Of a DNA stretch of 64,000 nucleotides, positions 41,293 to 50,622 are shown piece after piece. Position 1 is the stretch's first letter. Each line of letters starts with the position of its first letter. The translations under genes and the position numbers were made by a program. The notes under the pieces were generated by a model. That model did not search any database, had not been told where the DNA came from, and was given only the letters and a program-made list of their open reading frames with translations. Source of the DNA: Streptomyces griseicoloratus (lineage in GTDB: Bacteria; Actinomycetota; Actinomycetes; Streptomycetales; Streptomycetaceae); contig NZ_JACVQF010000225.1 in the NCBI RefSeq assembly GCF_014534645.1, positions 1 to 64,000 of the forward strand, read 5' to 3'.

Positions 41293-41943
41293 TCAGCGCC
41301 GGCGGTGGACCAGGCGTCCGGCGAGCACCGTCGCCACGCAGGTGCCGGCCCCGCGTTCCACGAGCGCCGCCTCGTCGGGGACGTCGAAGACCGCGAACGT
41401 CGCGTCCGTGCCGGTCACGCCGTCGTGCGGCAGCGGCAGCGTGATCGCCTCCGGCAGGCTCCGCCCCGCCAGCGAGTCGAAGGTCGCCGGGCCGGCGGGG
41501 TCCTCGAACCGCTGTTCCACGCTCAGCCCCGCCCGGTGCAGGGCGTCCACGACGGCGGGCCGCCACAGGTCGCCCGCCACGGCGACGGCCCCGTGCGCCA
41601 GCAGCAGCCGCACGCCGCGCCGCGCGCTCGCGCCCCAGCGGGCCTCCGTCATGGCGAGCCCCGCGAGCGCCGCGCCGGTGAGCGGTTCGGTGCCCAGCTC
41701 GTCCGCCTCGCGCGGGTCCGGGTGGTAGGCCGCCTCCAGCAGTTCGGGACCGTACGGATTGAGCAGCCCCGGCGTGAGCACCCCCGGCCAGCGCCGGGTC
41801 CGCGCCGCCGGGTGGGCGGCCGCCAGCTCCTCGTACGGGCCGACGGCCGCGAGTTCCCGGCCGTCGACCAGGACGGCGCCGCCGGGCAGGGGCGGCCGCC
41901 GGTCCCCGGCGATCACGAGGTCCGCGGCGTGGATCGTCAGCAC
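41293..41943 (-). CDS. truncated amidohydrolase-like (imidazolonepropionase-like) protein
   Basis: 216 aa. The N-terminus looks like the composite domain of metal-dependent amidohydrolases (ADLVIAGD, VLVDGRELAAVGPYEEL, VLTPGLLN), but where active enzymes have PGLVNAHTH this protein has PGLLNPYG, so the metal HxH is lost. Active family members are about 400 aa. GTG at 41943, 7 bases after mqnC, so the two are co-transcribed. Either a non-catalytic partner of the futalosine pathway or a decaying paralogue; family relationship moderately sure, function unknown. Confidence 0.62.
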   Translation of the reverse strand: MLTIHAADLVIAGDRRPPLPGGAVLVDGRELAAVGPYEELAAAHPAARTRRWPGVLTPGLLNPYGPELLEAAYHPDPREADELGTEPLTGAALAGLAMTEARWGASARRGVRLLLAHGAVAVAGDLWRPAVVDALHRAGLSVEQRFEDPAGPATFDSLAGRSLPEAITLPLPHDGVTGTDATFAVFDVPDEAALVERGAGTCVATVLAGRLVHRRR

Positions 41944-41950
41944 GGGCGCG

Positions 41951-43150
41951 TCAGTTGGAGGCGAGCAGCTTCAGCTCGGGGTGGGCCGTGCCGCCCTCGA
42001 TCGCCGTGGACGAGATGTGGGAGACGACCCGCTCGTCGACGGGGTCGTTCGCCGGGTCGTCGTGCACCACGAGGTGCTCGTACGTCGTCGAGCGCTGCGC
42101 CGGGACGCGCCCCGCCTTGCGGATCAGGTCGATGATCTCCAGCCGGTTGGAGCGGTGCTTCGCGCCGGCCGACGACACGACGTTCTCCTCCAGCATGATC
42201 GAGCCGAGGTCGTCGGCGCCGTAGTGCAGGGAGAGCTGGCCGACCTCCTTGCCCGTGGTCAGCCACGAGCCCTGGATGTGGGCCACGTTGTCGAGGAAGA
42301 CGCGGGCGATGGCGATCATCCGCAGGTACTCGAAGAGGGTGGCCTGGGTGCGGCCCTTCAGGTGGTTGTTCTCGGGCTGGTAGGTGTACGGGATGAAGGC
42401 GCGGAAGCCGCCGGTGCGGTCCTGCACGTCCCGGATCATCCGCAGGTGCTCGATGCGCTCGGCGTTGGTCTCGCCGGTGCCCATGAGCATGGTGGACGTC
42501 GACTCCACACCCAGGTTGTGCGCCGTCTCCATGATCTCCAGCCAGCGCTCGCCGGACTCCTTCAGCGGCGCGATGGCCTTGCGCGGCCGCTCCGGGAGCA
42601 GTTCCGCACCGGCGCCGGCGAAGGAGTCGAGCCCGGCCGCGTGGATCCGGGTGATGGCCTCCTCGACCGACACACCGGAGATCCGGGCCATGTGCTCGAC
42701 CTCGCTCGCCCCCAGGCTGTGGATGACGAGCTGCGGGAACTCCTTCTTGATGGCGGCGAAGTGCTTCTCGTAGTACTCCACGCCGTAGTCCGGGTGGTGG
42801 CCGCCCTGGAACATGATCTGCGTGCCGCCGAGCTCGACCGTCTCCGCGCAGCGGCGCAGGATGTCGTCGAGGTCGCGGGTCCAGCCCTTGGCGGTGTCCT
42901 TGGGCGCGGCGTAGAAGGCGCAGAACTTGCACGCCGTGACGCACACGTTGGTGTAGTTGATGTTGCGCTCGATGATGTACGTCGCGATGTGCTCCGTACC
43001 GGCGTACTTCCGCCTGCGCACGGCGTCGGCGGCTGCCCCCAGCGCGTGCAGCGGGGCGTCGCGGTAGAGGACGAGGGCCTCTTCGGGGGTGATCCGCCCA
43101 CCGGCGGCTGCGCGGTCGAGGATGGGCTGAAGGTCGGCCTTCTCGGTCAC
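41951..43150 (-). CDS. mqnC: cyclic dehypoxanthinyl futalosine synthase
   Basis: 399 aa radical SAM enzyme of the futalosine menaquinone route, cyclising dehypoxanthine futalosine. Radical SAM cysteines are C70, C74 and C77 (CVTACKFC). MFQGGHHPDYGVEYY and YTYQPENNHLKG are typical. GTG at 43150 follows AAAGGGG; TAGGCT on the minus strand (43199-43204) is a possible -10. Distinguished from its paralogue MqnE by these motifs. Confidence 0.95.
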   Translation of the reverse strand: MTEKADLQPILDRAAAGGRITPEEALVLYRDAPLHALGAAADAVRRRKYAGTEHIATYIIERNINYTNVCVTACKFCAFYAAPKDTAKGWTRDLDDILRRCAETVELGGTQIMFQGGHHPDYGVEYYEKHFAAIKKEFPQLVIHSLGASEVEHMARISGVSVEEAITRIHAAGLDSFAGAGAELLPERPRKAIAPLKESGERWLEIMETAHNLGVESTSTMLMGTGETNAERIEHLRMIRDVQDRTGGFRAFIPYTYQPENNHLKGRTQATLFEYLRMIAIARVFLDNVAHIQGSWLTTGKEVGQLSLHYGADDLGSIMLEENVVSSAGAKHRSNRLEIIDLIRKAGRVPAQRSTTYEHLVVHDDPANDPVDERVVSHISSTAIEGGTAHPELKLLASN

Positions 43151-43229
43151 CGGCGCCCCTTTCGCAAAGGTTCGTAAGGGTTGTGGACGGACCCGACCAG
43201 CCTACGACAGCGGGTTTTCGGGATCGCGG

Positions 43230-44015
43230 TCAGGCCGTGTACGCGCCGGTCAGCAGGCCGAGGTACGCGCCCGTGATGAGGAACGGCCCGAACGCGAGGG
43301 AGGTGCCGCGACCGATCCGCCCCGCCACGACGAGCGCGCCGCCGTACAGCGCGCCGAGCAGGAACCCGGCGAAGGCGCCCAGCATCAGCGTCGGCCAGCC
43401 GTACCAGCCGAGGACGGCGCCCGCCCCGAGTGCCAGCTTGACGTCGCCGAAGCCCATGCCGTCCGGGTTGACGAACCACAGCACGAAGTACCCGGCGCCC
43501 AGCGCGAGGGCGCCCAGCAGGGCGGTGGTCCACTCCCCGGCGTGCTCGGGCACCAGCGCGGCCAGGCCCAGCAGGGCGAGGGCGGCACCGGCGAGCGGCA
43601 GGGTGAGGGGGTCGGGCAGCCGCCGCACCCTGAGGTCGACGTGGGCCAGCAGCACGCCGACGGGCGCGAGCAGCAGCCAGACGGCCAGCTCCGGCCGGGT
43701 TCCGGTGGCGGCGGCGAGGACGGCGCAGACGAGGGCGGTGACGGTGGCGAGGGCGGCCGTGCCGGGCCCGTACTCCGGGACGCGCGGCGCGCCGAGCGGT
43801 ACGCCGGGCGCGTCACCGCCTGCCGCACGGTCCGCCGTGCACTGCCCGCACCGCGCCCGGCCGAGCCATCCCGGGACCGGGTGCCCGCCCGGGCACCGGT
43901 CCCGCCAGTCCTCACCGGCCGGGGCGGAGAACCGGTACGCGGCCCGCGGCAGCACCGCCCCCGCCGCCGCACCCCACAGCGCGGCGACGGCCACCACCAG
44001 CAGCTCGATGCTCAT
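43230..44015 (-). CDS. type IV prepilin peptidase-like (A24) protein
   Basis: 261 aa, about seven hydrophobic segments. Both aspartates of A24 peptidases are present: LAHVDLRVRRLPD and GMGFGDVKLA (GxGxGD-type). A CPGGHP to CGQC cysteine pair sits in the N-terminal loop. The enzyme would cleave class III signal peptides of type IV pilins or Tad pilins, but no pilin or assembly gene is present. ATG at 44015 follows GAGGT and lies 8 bases after a receptor kinase gene, suggesting co-transcription. Confidence 0.85.
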   Translation of the reverse strand: MSIELLVVAVAALWGAAAGAVLPRAAYRFSAPAGEDWRDRCPGGHPVPGWLGRARCGQCTADRAAGGDAPGVPLGAPRVPEYGPGTAALATVTALVCAVLAAATGTRPELAVWLLLAPVGVLLAHVDLRVRRLPDPLTLPLAGAALALLGLAALVPEHAGEWTTALLGALALGAGYFVLWFVNPDGMGFGDVKLALGAGAVLGWYGWPTLMLGAFAGFLLGALYGGALVVAGRIGRGTSLAFGPFLITGAYLGLLTGAYTA

Positions 44016-44023
44016 CCGGCACC

Positions 44024-46378
44024 TCACACGGCGGGCAGCGCGTAGATCTCATGACCGTGCGTCACCAGCAGCCGGTTCCCGGAGAGGGCGACCTGCCACG
44101 GCTCGCCCACCGTCTTGTTGTCGCTGTAGACCCAGCGGAACTTGCCGGTCCGGGCCTCCAGGGCCACGATGCCGCCGTCCAGGGATCCGGTGGCCCCGTA
44201 CAGCGTCGCCCCGGCCCGCAGGAACGTCTCCGGGCCCTCGACGTCCAACTCGTCGCACAGCCACACCCGCTCACCGGTCTTCACGTCCACGGCCCACACG
44301 CCGTCGTCGTGGTCGCTGGTGTAAAGGACGCCGTCGACGACCGTCGGATTGCCGAAGCCCCGGCGGCCGTTGGGGGACAGCGTCCAGACGGTACGGCCCG
44401 TGTCCGCGTCGACGGCCGTCAGCTTCTCCCCCGGCAGGAAGACCAGGCCGTTCGCGACCGTGGGCCGCCAGGACCAGTCGTCGCCGATCTTCTTCGTCCA
44501 CAACTGGCCGCCGGTCGCGGTGTCCCGGGCGGTGAGGTTGAAGTTCGAGTCGGCGTAGACCAGGTACCTGCCCGAGACCGTGCCCTGGACGTCGTAGTCC
44601 TTGGTCCCCCAGTCCCGGTGCTGGAGCCACACCTTCCTGCCGGTGGTGTGGCTGATGGCCGCGACGGCCGTGCGGTACTTGGTGGCGCTCTGCGACTGGC
44701 CGTAGTCGGTCGCCGTGACGTACACGTTGTCGTCGTCGATGGCGATCGTGTCCTCGACGGACAGCTGCTTGCCGAGGCGGCTGCGCCATGCCTCCTCGCC
44801 GGTCCTGACGTCGTAGGCGACCAGGACGCCGTCGTAGTCGCCGTCGGCCAGGAACACCTTGCCGCCGTGGAAGAGGAGCTGGGCACCGGGGCGGCAGACG
44901 CCGGGCTTGGACCAGCGCGCCTTGCCCGTCTTCACGTCGTACGCCACGAGCGGGTCGCCGCTGACCAGCAGCAGTCCCTCGTGCGTGAGCAGCGGTACGC
45001 CGGTGGTCGTGCTGTCCTCCGCGGCCGACTCGTGCCACAGCGGCTGGGGCGCCACACCGGCGGGCGGGGTTGTGAAGTGCTCGTCGGCCGGTCCGGCCGA
45101 ACCGCCCCTGCCCCGACCGCCCGCCGGCGTGTCGGAGGCGTCGTCGCCGGAGGCGAACACCCACGCGGCACCGCCGCCGACCGCCACGACGGCGGCGGCT
45201 CCGCCCAGCGCCAGGCCGAGCACCCGGCGCCGGGAGCGGCGGGGGGCGGACGTCCCGTCCGCGCCGAGCCGGACCGTGCCGGGAAGCTGCGTGCCGGGGC
45301 CCTGACCGGCGGCCGGAGTGCCGCCCGGGGGCGTGCCGTACGGCGACGCGGGCGTGCCGCCGGGCGGTGTTCCGTACGGCGACGCCGGAGTGCCGCCGGG
45401 CGGTGTGCCGTACCCGGGTGTTCCGGGCGGCGGTGTCGCGGCCGGCATCGCCGGGGCCGGGCCGAAGGAGGTCGCGGCCCCGGGGGCTTCGAGGTCCAGG
45501 ATGCCCGCGGCATGCGTCGCGATCGTCGACGCCACCGCCGACGGCAGCCAGTCGTGCAGGGCGGCGTCGATGCCGTGCGGAGCCAGTGCCGCCACGATCT
45601 CCGAGGGCGCCGGCCGCTGCGCCGGGTCCTTCATCAGGCAGGCGCGGACCAGCCCGAGCAGGGACGCGGGTACGCCGGTCAGGTCGGGCTCTCCGTGCAC
45701 GATCTGGTAGAGCAGCGACGCGTGCGAGGCGGCGCCGTCGCCGAAGGCGCTCCGCGCGGTCGCCGCGAAGGCGAGGACGGTCCCCAGCGAGAAGACGTCC
45801 CCCGCCGTGCCGACGTCCTTGCCCATCGCCTGCTCCGGCGACATGAAACCGGGCGAACCGACCACGACTCCGGTCTGCGTCATGCGGTTTCCGTCCACCG
45901 CCCGCGCGATGCCGAAGTCGATGACGCGCGGCCCGTCGGCGGCCAGCAGCACGTTCGAGGGCTTCAGGTCACGGTGGACGAGGCCCGCCGCATGGACGTC
46001 CTGAAGCGCCGCCGCGAGCCCGGCGGCCAGTGCCCGGACCGTGTGCTCCGGCAGCGCGCCGTGCGCGTCGACCACGTCCGCGAGGTCGGGTCCGAGGACG
46101 TAAGACGTCGCCAGCCACGGCAGCGCCGCGTCCGGGTCGGCGTCCACGACGGGGGCCGTGAACCGGCCGGAGACCGCCCTCGCCGTCTCCACCTCCTGCC
46201 GGAATCGGCTGCGGAAGCCGCCGTCCGCCGCCAGATCGGGGCGCACCACCTTCACGGCGACCGTCCGCCCGCCGGGCGAACGGGCCAGGTACACACGGCC
46301 CATGCCGCCGGCGCCGAGTCTTCGCAGCAATCGGTAGCTGCCCAACTCGTGCGGATCGTCCGGGTGCAGTGTCTCCAT
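44024..46378 (-). CDS. receptor Ser/Thr protein kinase with PQQ-type beta-propeller
   Basis: 784 aa. Kinase domain (about 14-270): LGAGGMGRVYLA, VAVKVV, HRDLKPSN, DFGIARA, SPEQ. A Pro/Gly-rich juxtamembrane stretch with a 12-residue repeat (GTPPGGTPASPY type, about 320-355) precedes a single membrane helix (about 385-410). The extracellular part has about six PQQ-like blades (pattern xDxxTGxxxW). All kinase motifs are intact. ATG at 46378 after GGAGAAGG. Paralogous to the next kinase gene in its catalytic part. Signal sensed is unknown. Confidence 0.92.
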   Translation of the reverse strand: METLHPDDPHELGSYRLLRRLGAGGMGRVYLARSPGGRTVAVKVVRPDLAADGGFRSRFRQEVETARAVSGRFTAPVVDADPDAALPWLATSYVLGPDLADVVDAHGALPEHTVRALAAGLAAALQDVHAAGLVHRDLKPSNVLLAADGPRVIDFGIARAVDGNRMTQTGVVVGSPGFMSPEQAMGKDVGTAGDVFSLGTVLAFAATARSAFGDGAASHASLLYQIVHGEPDLTGVPASLLGLVRACLMKDPAQRPAPSEIVAALAPHGIDAALHDWLPSAVASTIATHAAGILDLEAPGAATSFGPAPAMPAATPPPGTPGYGTPPGGTPASPYGTPPGGTPASPYGTPPGGTPAAGQGPGTQLPGTVRLGADGTSAPRRSRRRVLGLALGGAAAVVAVGGGAAWVFASGDDASDTPAGGRGRGGSAGPADEHFTTPPAGVAPQPLWHESAAEDSTTTGVPLLTHEGLLLVSGDPLVAYDVKTGKARWSKPGVCRPGAQLLFHGGKVFLADGDYDGVLVAYDVRTGEEAWRSRLGKQLSVEDTIAIDDDNVYVTATDYGQSQSATKYRTAVAAISHTTGRKVWLQHRDWGTKDYDVQGTVSGRYLVYADSNFNLTARDTATGGQLWTKKIGDDWSWRPTVANGLVFLPGEKLTAVDADTGRTVWTLSPNGRRGFGNPTVVDGVLYTSDHDDGVWAVDVKTGERVWLCDELDVEGPETFLRAGATLYGATGSLDGGIVALEARTGKFRWVYSDNKTVGEPWQVALSGNRLLVTHGHEIYALPAV

Positions 46379-46520
46379 GGCGGGCCTTCTCCGTCGTGGC
46401 GCGTTCACGAGCGCCGGGCTCGTGCGAGGGTGTTCGCTGTCGCAACACAGTAAGTGACGGGTGTTGTCGGGGAGTTCGAAGGGGCTGGGGCGCAATCGCC
46501 GTCACCAGGCGCCCCGCCGG

Positions 46521-48419
46521 TTACTTGATCTTCGACATCCGTGCCTCCGGCCGGCCCGACCCCTTGCTGTCGGACTCGTAGCGCAGGTCGTCGCCGACGG
46601 GGGTGAGGCGGACGGTGTGCGAGGTCTGGACGCACACGCCTCGGTTGCCGTCCACGCCGGTGGCGGTCGCGACGAGCTGCTTTCCCGACACCTGCTTCAG
46701 CGTCAGTACGTCGTCGCACGTGCCGCCGATCAGGTCGGTGTGGCGCATGGTGCCGATCTTCTCGCCGACCTCTGCCTGACGGACGGTCAGCCGGAAGGTG
46801 CCCATCGGCAGGTTGCCGTCACGGGCGACGGCCTGGCCCTCCCAGGTGCCGAGGTAGGCCGAGGGGACGGTGCGCTCCTCGCCGCCGCCCGCCCCGGCAT
46901 CGGAGGGGGCGCTCGCCGACGGGGAGTGGTCGGCCCCGCCCGCGGTGTCCCGGCTGGTGCCCGGCAGCAGGTCGAAGACGAAGACCGAGCCGACGGTCAC
47001 CGCGGCCAGCGCCCCCGCGACCGCGAGAGCCACGGTGCAGCTGAGCCGCCGGCCGCGTCCCCCACTCCCCGCCGTGGAGGCGGCCGCCACGGAGACGGAG
47101 AACTTGCCGGGCGCCCGGCCGGGGACCAGCGTCGGCTCGTGCGACTGCCCGTCGCGAGGGCCGGGGACGGACGTGGGGACGGGCGCGGGCGCATACCCGG
47201 AGCCGGGCGCATGTCCGGAGCCGGGCGCATGTCCCGGCACAGGTGCCGCAGGCCCGGGTACGGGAGCCGCAGGACCGGGTACGGGCGCCCCAGAAGCCGA
47301 CAGAGGCGCCCCAGGCCCAGGTACGGGCGCCCCAGGGCCCGACACAGGCGCCCCAGACCCCGGTACGGACGCCGCGGGCCCAGAGACAGGCGCCGCAGAC
47401 CCCGGCACCGGCGCCGCAGGCCCCGGCATGGCCGGTGGTGGTCCGAATTCACCGGCCGCCGTCTCCGGAACCCCCACCGACGGACTGCTGAACCCCACGG
47501 GCCCCGAAGGCGCCCCCTCCCCCGCCGCCTCCAGGTTCAGCAGCCGTACGGCGCTGCGGCTGACCTGCTCCACCAGCGCCCCCGGCAGCCAGCCGCCCGC
47601 GACGAGGCGGGCCGCGCCCTCGGGGGCCAGCCGCCGGGCGACCTCGGCGGGCGTGGGACGGGCGCCGGGGTCCTTGGCCAGGCACGCCCGCACCAGTTCC
47701 CGCAGCTCGCCGTCGAGCCCGGCGATCTCCGGCTCCTCGTGGACGACCTTGTACAGCAGCGCGGCCGAGGAGTCCCCGGGGAAGGGCGGCTCGCCGGTCG
47801 CGGCGAAGGCGAGGACGGCACCGAGCGAGAACACGTCGGCCGCGCCCGTCACCCCCTTGCCCAGGATCTGCTCGGGCGACATGTAGCCGGGCGAGCCGAT
47901 CGACACGCCCGTGGAGGTCAGGGAGGCGGTGCCGTCCGTGGCGCGGGCGATGCCGAAGTCGATCAGGAGGGGGCCGTCGAGGGTCAGCAGGACGTTGGAG
48001 GGCTTGACGTCCCGGTGCACCAGGCCCAGTTCGTGCACGGCCGCCAGTGCCTCGCCCAGGCCCGCGCCCAGCGCCCGTACCGAGTGGGCGGGCAGCGGGC
48101 CGCCGTCCGCGACCGCCGACGCCAGGGAGGGGCCGGCCGCGTACGCCGTGGCGACCCACGGCACCCGCGCCTCGGGGTCGGCGTCCAGGACGGGCGCGGT
48201 CCAGGCGCCGCCGACCCGGCGCGCGGCCGCCACCTCGCGCCGGAAACGGGCCCGGAACTCCTCGTCGAGCGCGAAGTGCGGGTGCACGATCTTCACGGCG
48301 ACCGTGCGGCCACCGGCGCTGCGGCCCAGGTAGACCCGGCCCATGCCGCCGGAGCCCAGCCGGCCGAGCAGCCGGTAGGGACCCACGGCGGTGGGTTCGT
48401 CGACTTCGAGCGGCCGCAT
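46521..48419 (-). CDS. receptor Ser/Thr protein kinase with small extracellular domain
   Basis: 632 aa. Kinase domain (about 15-275) with LGSGGMGRVYLG, HRDVKPSN, DFGIARA and SPEQ. A 7-residue Pro/Gly/Ala repeat (PGPAAPV type, about nine copies, residues 325-400) forms the juxtamembrane region; one membrane helix (about 460-482) leads to a 140-residue extracellular domain with two cysteines (TCDD, GVCVQ) that looks like a small beta-barrel. ATG at 48419 has GGGGGAGG at 9-base spacing. Separated from the first kinase by 142 bp. Confidence 0.9.
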   Translation of the reverse strand: MRPLEVDEPTAVGPYRLLGRLGSGGMGRVYLGRSAGGRTVAVKIVHPHFALDEEFRARFRREVAAARRVGGAWTAPVLDADPEARVPWVATAYAAGPSLASAVADGGPLPAHSVRALGAGLGEALAAVHELGLVHRDVKPSNVLLTLDGPLLIDFGIARATDGTASLTSTGVSIGSPGYMSPEQILGKGVTGAADVFSLGAVLAFAATGEPPFPGDSSAALLYKVVHEEPEIAGLDGELRELVRACLAKDPGARPTPAEVARRLAPEGAARLVAGGWLPGALVEQVSRSAVRLLNLEAAGEGAPSGPVGFSSPSVGVPETAAGEFGPPPAMPGPAAPVPGSAAPVSGPAASVPGSGAPVSGPGAPVPGPGAPLSASGAPVPGPAAPVPGPAAPVPGHAPGSGHAPGSGYAPAPVPTSVPGPRDGQSHEPTLVPGRAPGKFSVSVAAASTAGSGGRGRRLSCTVALAVAGALAAVTVGSVFVFDLLPGTSRDTAGGADHSPSASAPSDAGAGGGEERTVPSAYLGTWEGQAVARDGNLPMGTFRLTVRQAEVGEKIGTMRHTDLIGGTCDDVLTLKQVSGKQLVATATGVDGNRGVCVQTSHTVRLTPVGDDLRYESDSKGSGRPEARMSKIK

Positions 48420-48515
48420 GGCGTCCACCCCTCCCCCGTACGCCTGCCGGTACCTGCCAGCAGGGTAGTGGGCCGCCCGCGAAAGGCCCCCGTACGGAAA
48501 AGCACCCCATACGGA

Positions 48516-49373
<858 letters not shown>

Positions 49374-49466
49374 CTAGCCCTCGCCCGACGCCCGCCCTGC
49401 GCCGACCCGGTGTCGGCCGGACGGCGCATCTGTTCAAACATTCGGGTGAAGTGATCTTGACCTCTG

Positions 49467-49494
49467 TTGCTTTCGGGGGCCCCCGTGCTAGGCT
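49467..49494 (+). promoter_or_regulatory. candidate cold-shock gene promoter
   Basis: TTGCTT (49467-49472) and TAGGCT (49489-49494) with 16-base spacing, followed by a leader of about 150 bases to the ATG. A G5C5 palindrome fills the spacer. Confidence 0.45.
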
Positions 49495-49501
49495 CACAGC
49501 A

Positions 49502-49651
49502 AGTTGCAGTTTGGTTTCCCTTGCAGTACAGAGCCTGCGGAGCATGTGACCGCGGGCTCTCGTCATTCTCAGACATATGCAGTTGTGCGGAATTGGTCTT
49601 CACACTTGCTGGTTCTGGAGCAGGGCAACCCTTTGAGCCCAAGGAGGGCTT
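49502..49651 (+). ncRNA. long 5' leader of cold-shock gene
   Basis: About 150 bases of relatively T-rich untranslated leader, unusual for this GC-rich genome and usual for cspA-type mRNAs, whose leaders govern stability and translation at low temperature. The ribosome site AAGGAGGG sits at its end. No defined thermosensor fold could be confirmed by eye. Confidence 0.4.
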
Positions 49652-49855
49652 ATGGCTACCGGAACCGTGAAGTGGTTCAACGCCGAAAAGGGCTTTGGTT
49701 TCATCGCCCAGGAAGGCGGCGGCCCCGACGTCTTCGTCCACTACTCCGCGATCAACGCGACCGGCTTCCGGTCCCTCGAGGAGAACCAGCAGGTGTCCTT
49801 CGACGTCACGCAGGGCCCGAAGGGCCCGCAGGCGGAGAATGTCACTCCTGTCTGA
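49652..49855 (+). CDS. CspA-family cold-shock protein
   Basis: 67 aa single-strand nucleic acid chaperone. RNP1 (KGFGFIAQ) and RNP2 (VFVHYSAI) are intact. Streptomyces carry several paralogues, so no specific symbol is given. ATG at 49652 follows AAGGAGGG. Confidence 0.96.
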   Translation: MATGTVKWFNAEKGFGFIAQEGGGPDVFVHYSAINATGFRSLEENQQVSFDVTQGPKGPQAENVTPV

Positions 49856-49871
49856 TTGACAGCAGTACCCA

Positions 49872-49905
49872 AGGAGCCCCGCGCCGTTTCGGCGACGGGG
49901 CTCCT
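49872..49905 (+). terminator. hairpin after cold-shock gene
   Basis: 10-bp plus 5-bp paired stem with a one-base bulge and a three-base loop, 16 bases past the stop, followed by a short C/T run. Confidence 0.82.
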
Positions 49906-49980
49906 GCCCTTTCCCGGAATGCCTCACCCACGCATTCCGGAGCGTTTCTGAATTCTTGGTGAATTCCTCTCGCACACCGC

Positions 49981-50553
49981 TCATACGTGCTGCATGATCA
50001 GCACGAACGACGTGCCCGGCACCATCGCCTCGTACGCGTGCGGCACGTCCCCGCGGTAGGTCATGTAGTCACCGGGCCCCAGTTCCACGCTTTCCCCGCG
50101 CGGGCCCGCCTTGACGCGCCCGGTGGCGACGATCAGGTGCTCGACCGTTCCCGGAATATGGGGCTCGGATTCCCGTGCGGCACCCGGCTCGGCCCGCAGG
50201 TGGTAGATGTCCCGCCGCGCGCCGGGCGGACTGGAGGACAGCAGCGTGGCCACGTAGTTGGCCTGCTCGGACGCGACCTCGGGCCCCTCTCCCGCCCGGA
50301 TCACCCGTACCGCGGGCGCCGGCGGCTCCACGAGCGCGCTGAACGGCACGCCCAGCGCCACCGCCAGCGCCCACAGCGTCTCCACACTCGGATTGCCGCC
50401 GGCCGTCTCCAGCTGCGACAGCGTCGACTTCGCGATGCCGGCCCGCTTGGCCAGCTCGGACAGGGACAGCCCGGCCCGTGTGCGCTCACGGCGCAGGGAC
50501 GCGGCGATCCAGTCGAGGGGCAGGCGGGAGGGCCGTTCGGTCCGGTCTGTCAT
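49981..50553 (-). CDS. XRE-family regulator with cupin domain
   Basis: 190 aa: N-terminal helix-turn-helix (RRERTRAGLSLSELAKRAGIAKSTLSQLE split over residues about 20-48) and a C-terminal cupin barrel (EPHIPGTVEHLIVATG, GDYMTYRGDVPHAYE) likely to bind a small ligand. Divergent from azlCD and therefore its likely regulator. ATG at 50553. Such regulators commonly control amino acid or polyamine genes. Confidence 0.9.
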   Translation of the reverse strand: MTDRTERPSRLPLDWIAASLRRERTRAGLSLSELAKRAGIAKSTLSQLETAGGNPSVETLWALAVALGVPFSALVEPPAPAVRVIRAGEGPEVASEQANYVATLLSSSPPGARRDIYHLRAEPGAARESEPHIPGTVEHLIVATGRVKAGPRGESVELGPGDYMTYRGDVPHAYEAMVPGTSFVLIMQHV

Positions 50554-50578
50554 GGGCGTTCGCTCCACAGGTACGATC

Positions 50579-50594
50579 GTTCGCCTTGACGAAC
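50579..50594. promoter_or_regulatory. candidate operator between XRE-cupin gene and azlC
   Basis: GTTCG-N6-CGAAC inverted repeat in the 69-bp divergent gap. TTGACG (50586-50591), a possible -35 for azlC, overlaps it, so binding could repress azlCD and the regulator gene together. Confidence 0.55.
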
Positions 50595-50622
50595 AGGGTG
50601 CGCTCTGTTCATTGTAGAAAAC

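Noticed and set aside
41293-41943. Assignment as the aminofutalosine deaminase (MqnX-type)
   Set aside because: The metal-binding HxH is absent and the protein is half-length, so deamination is not expected.
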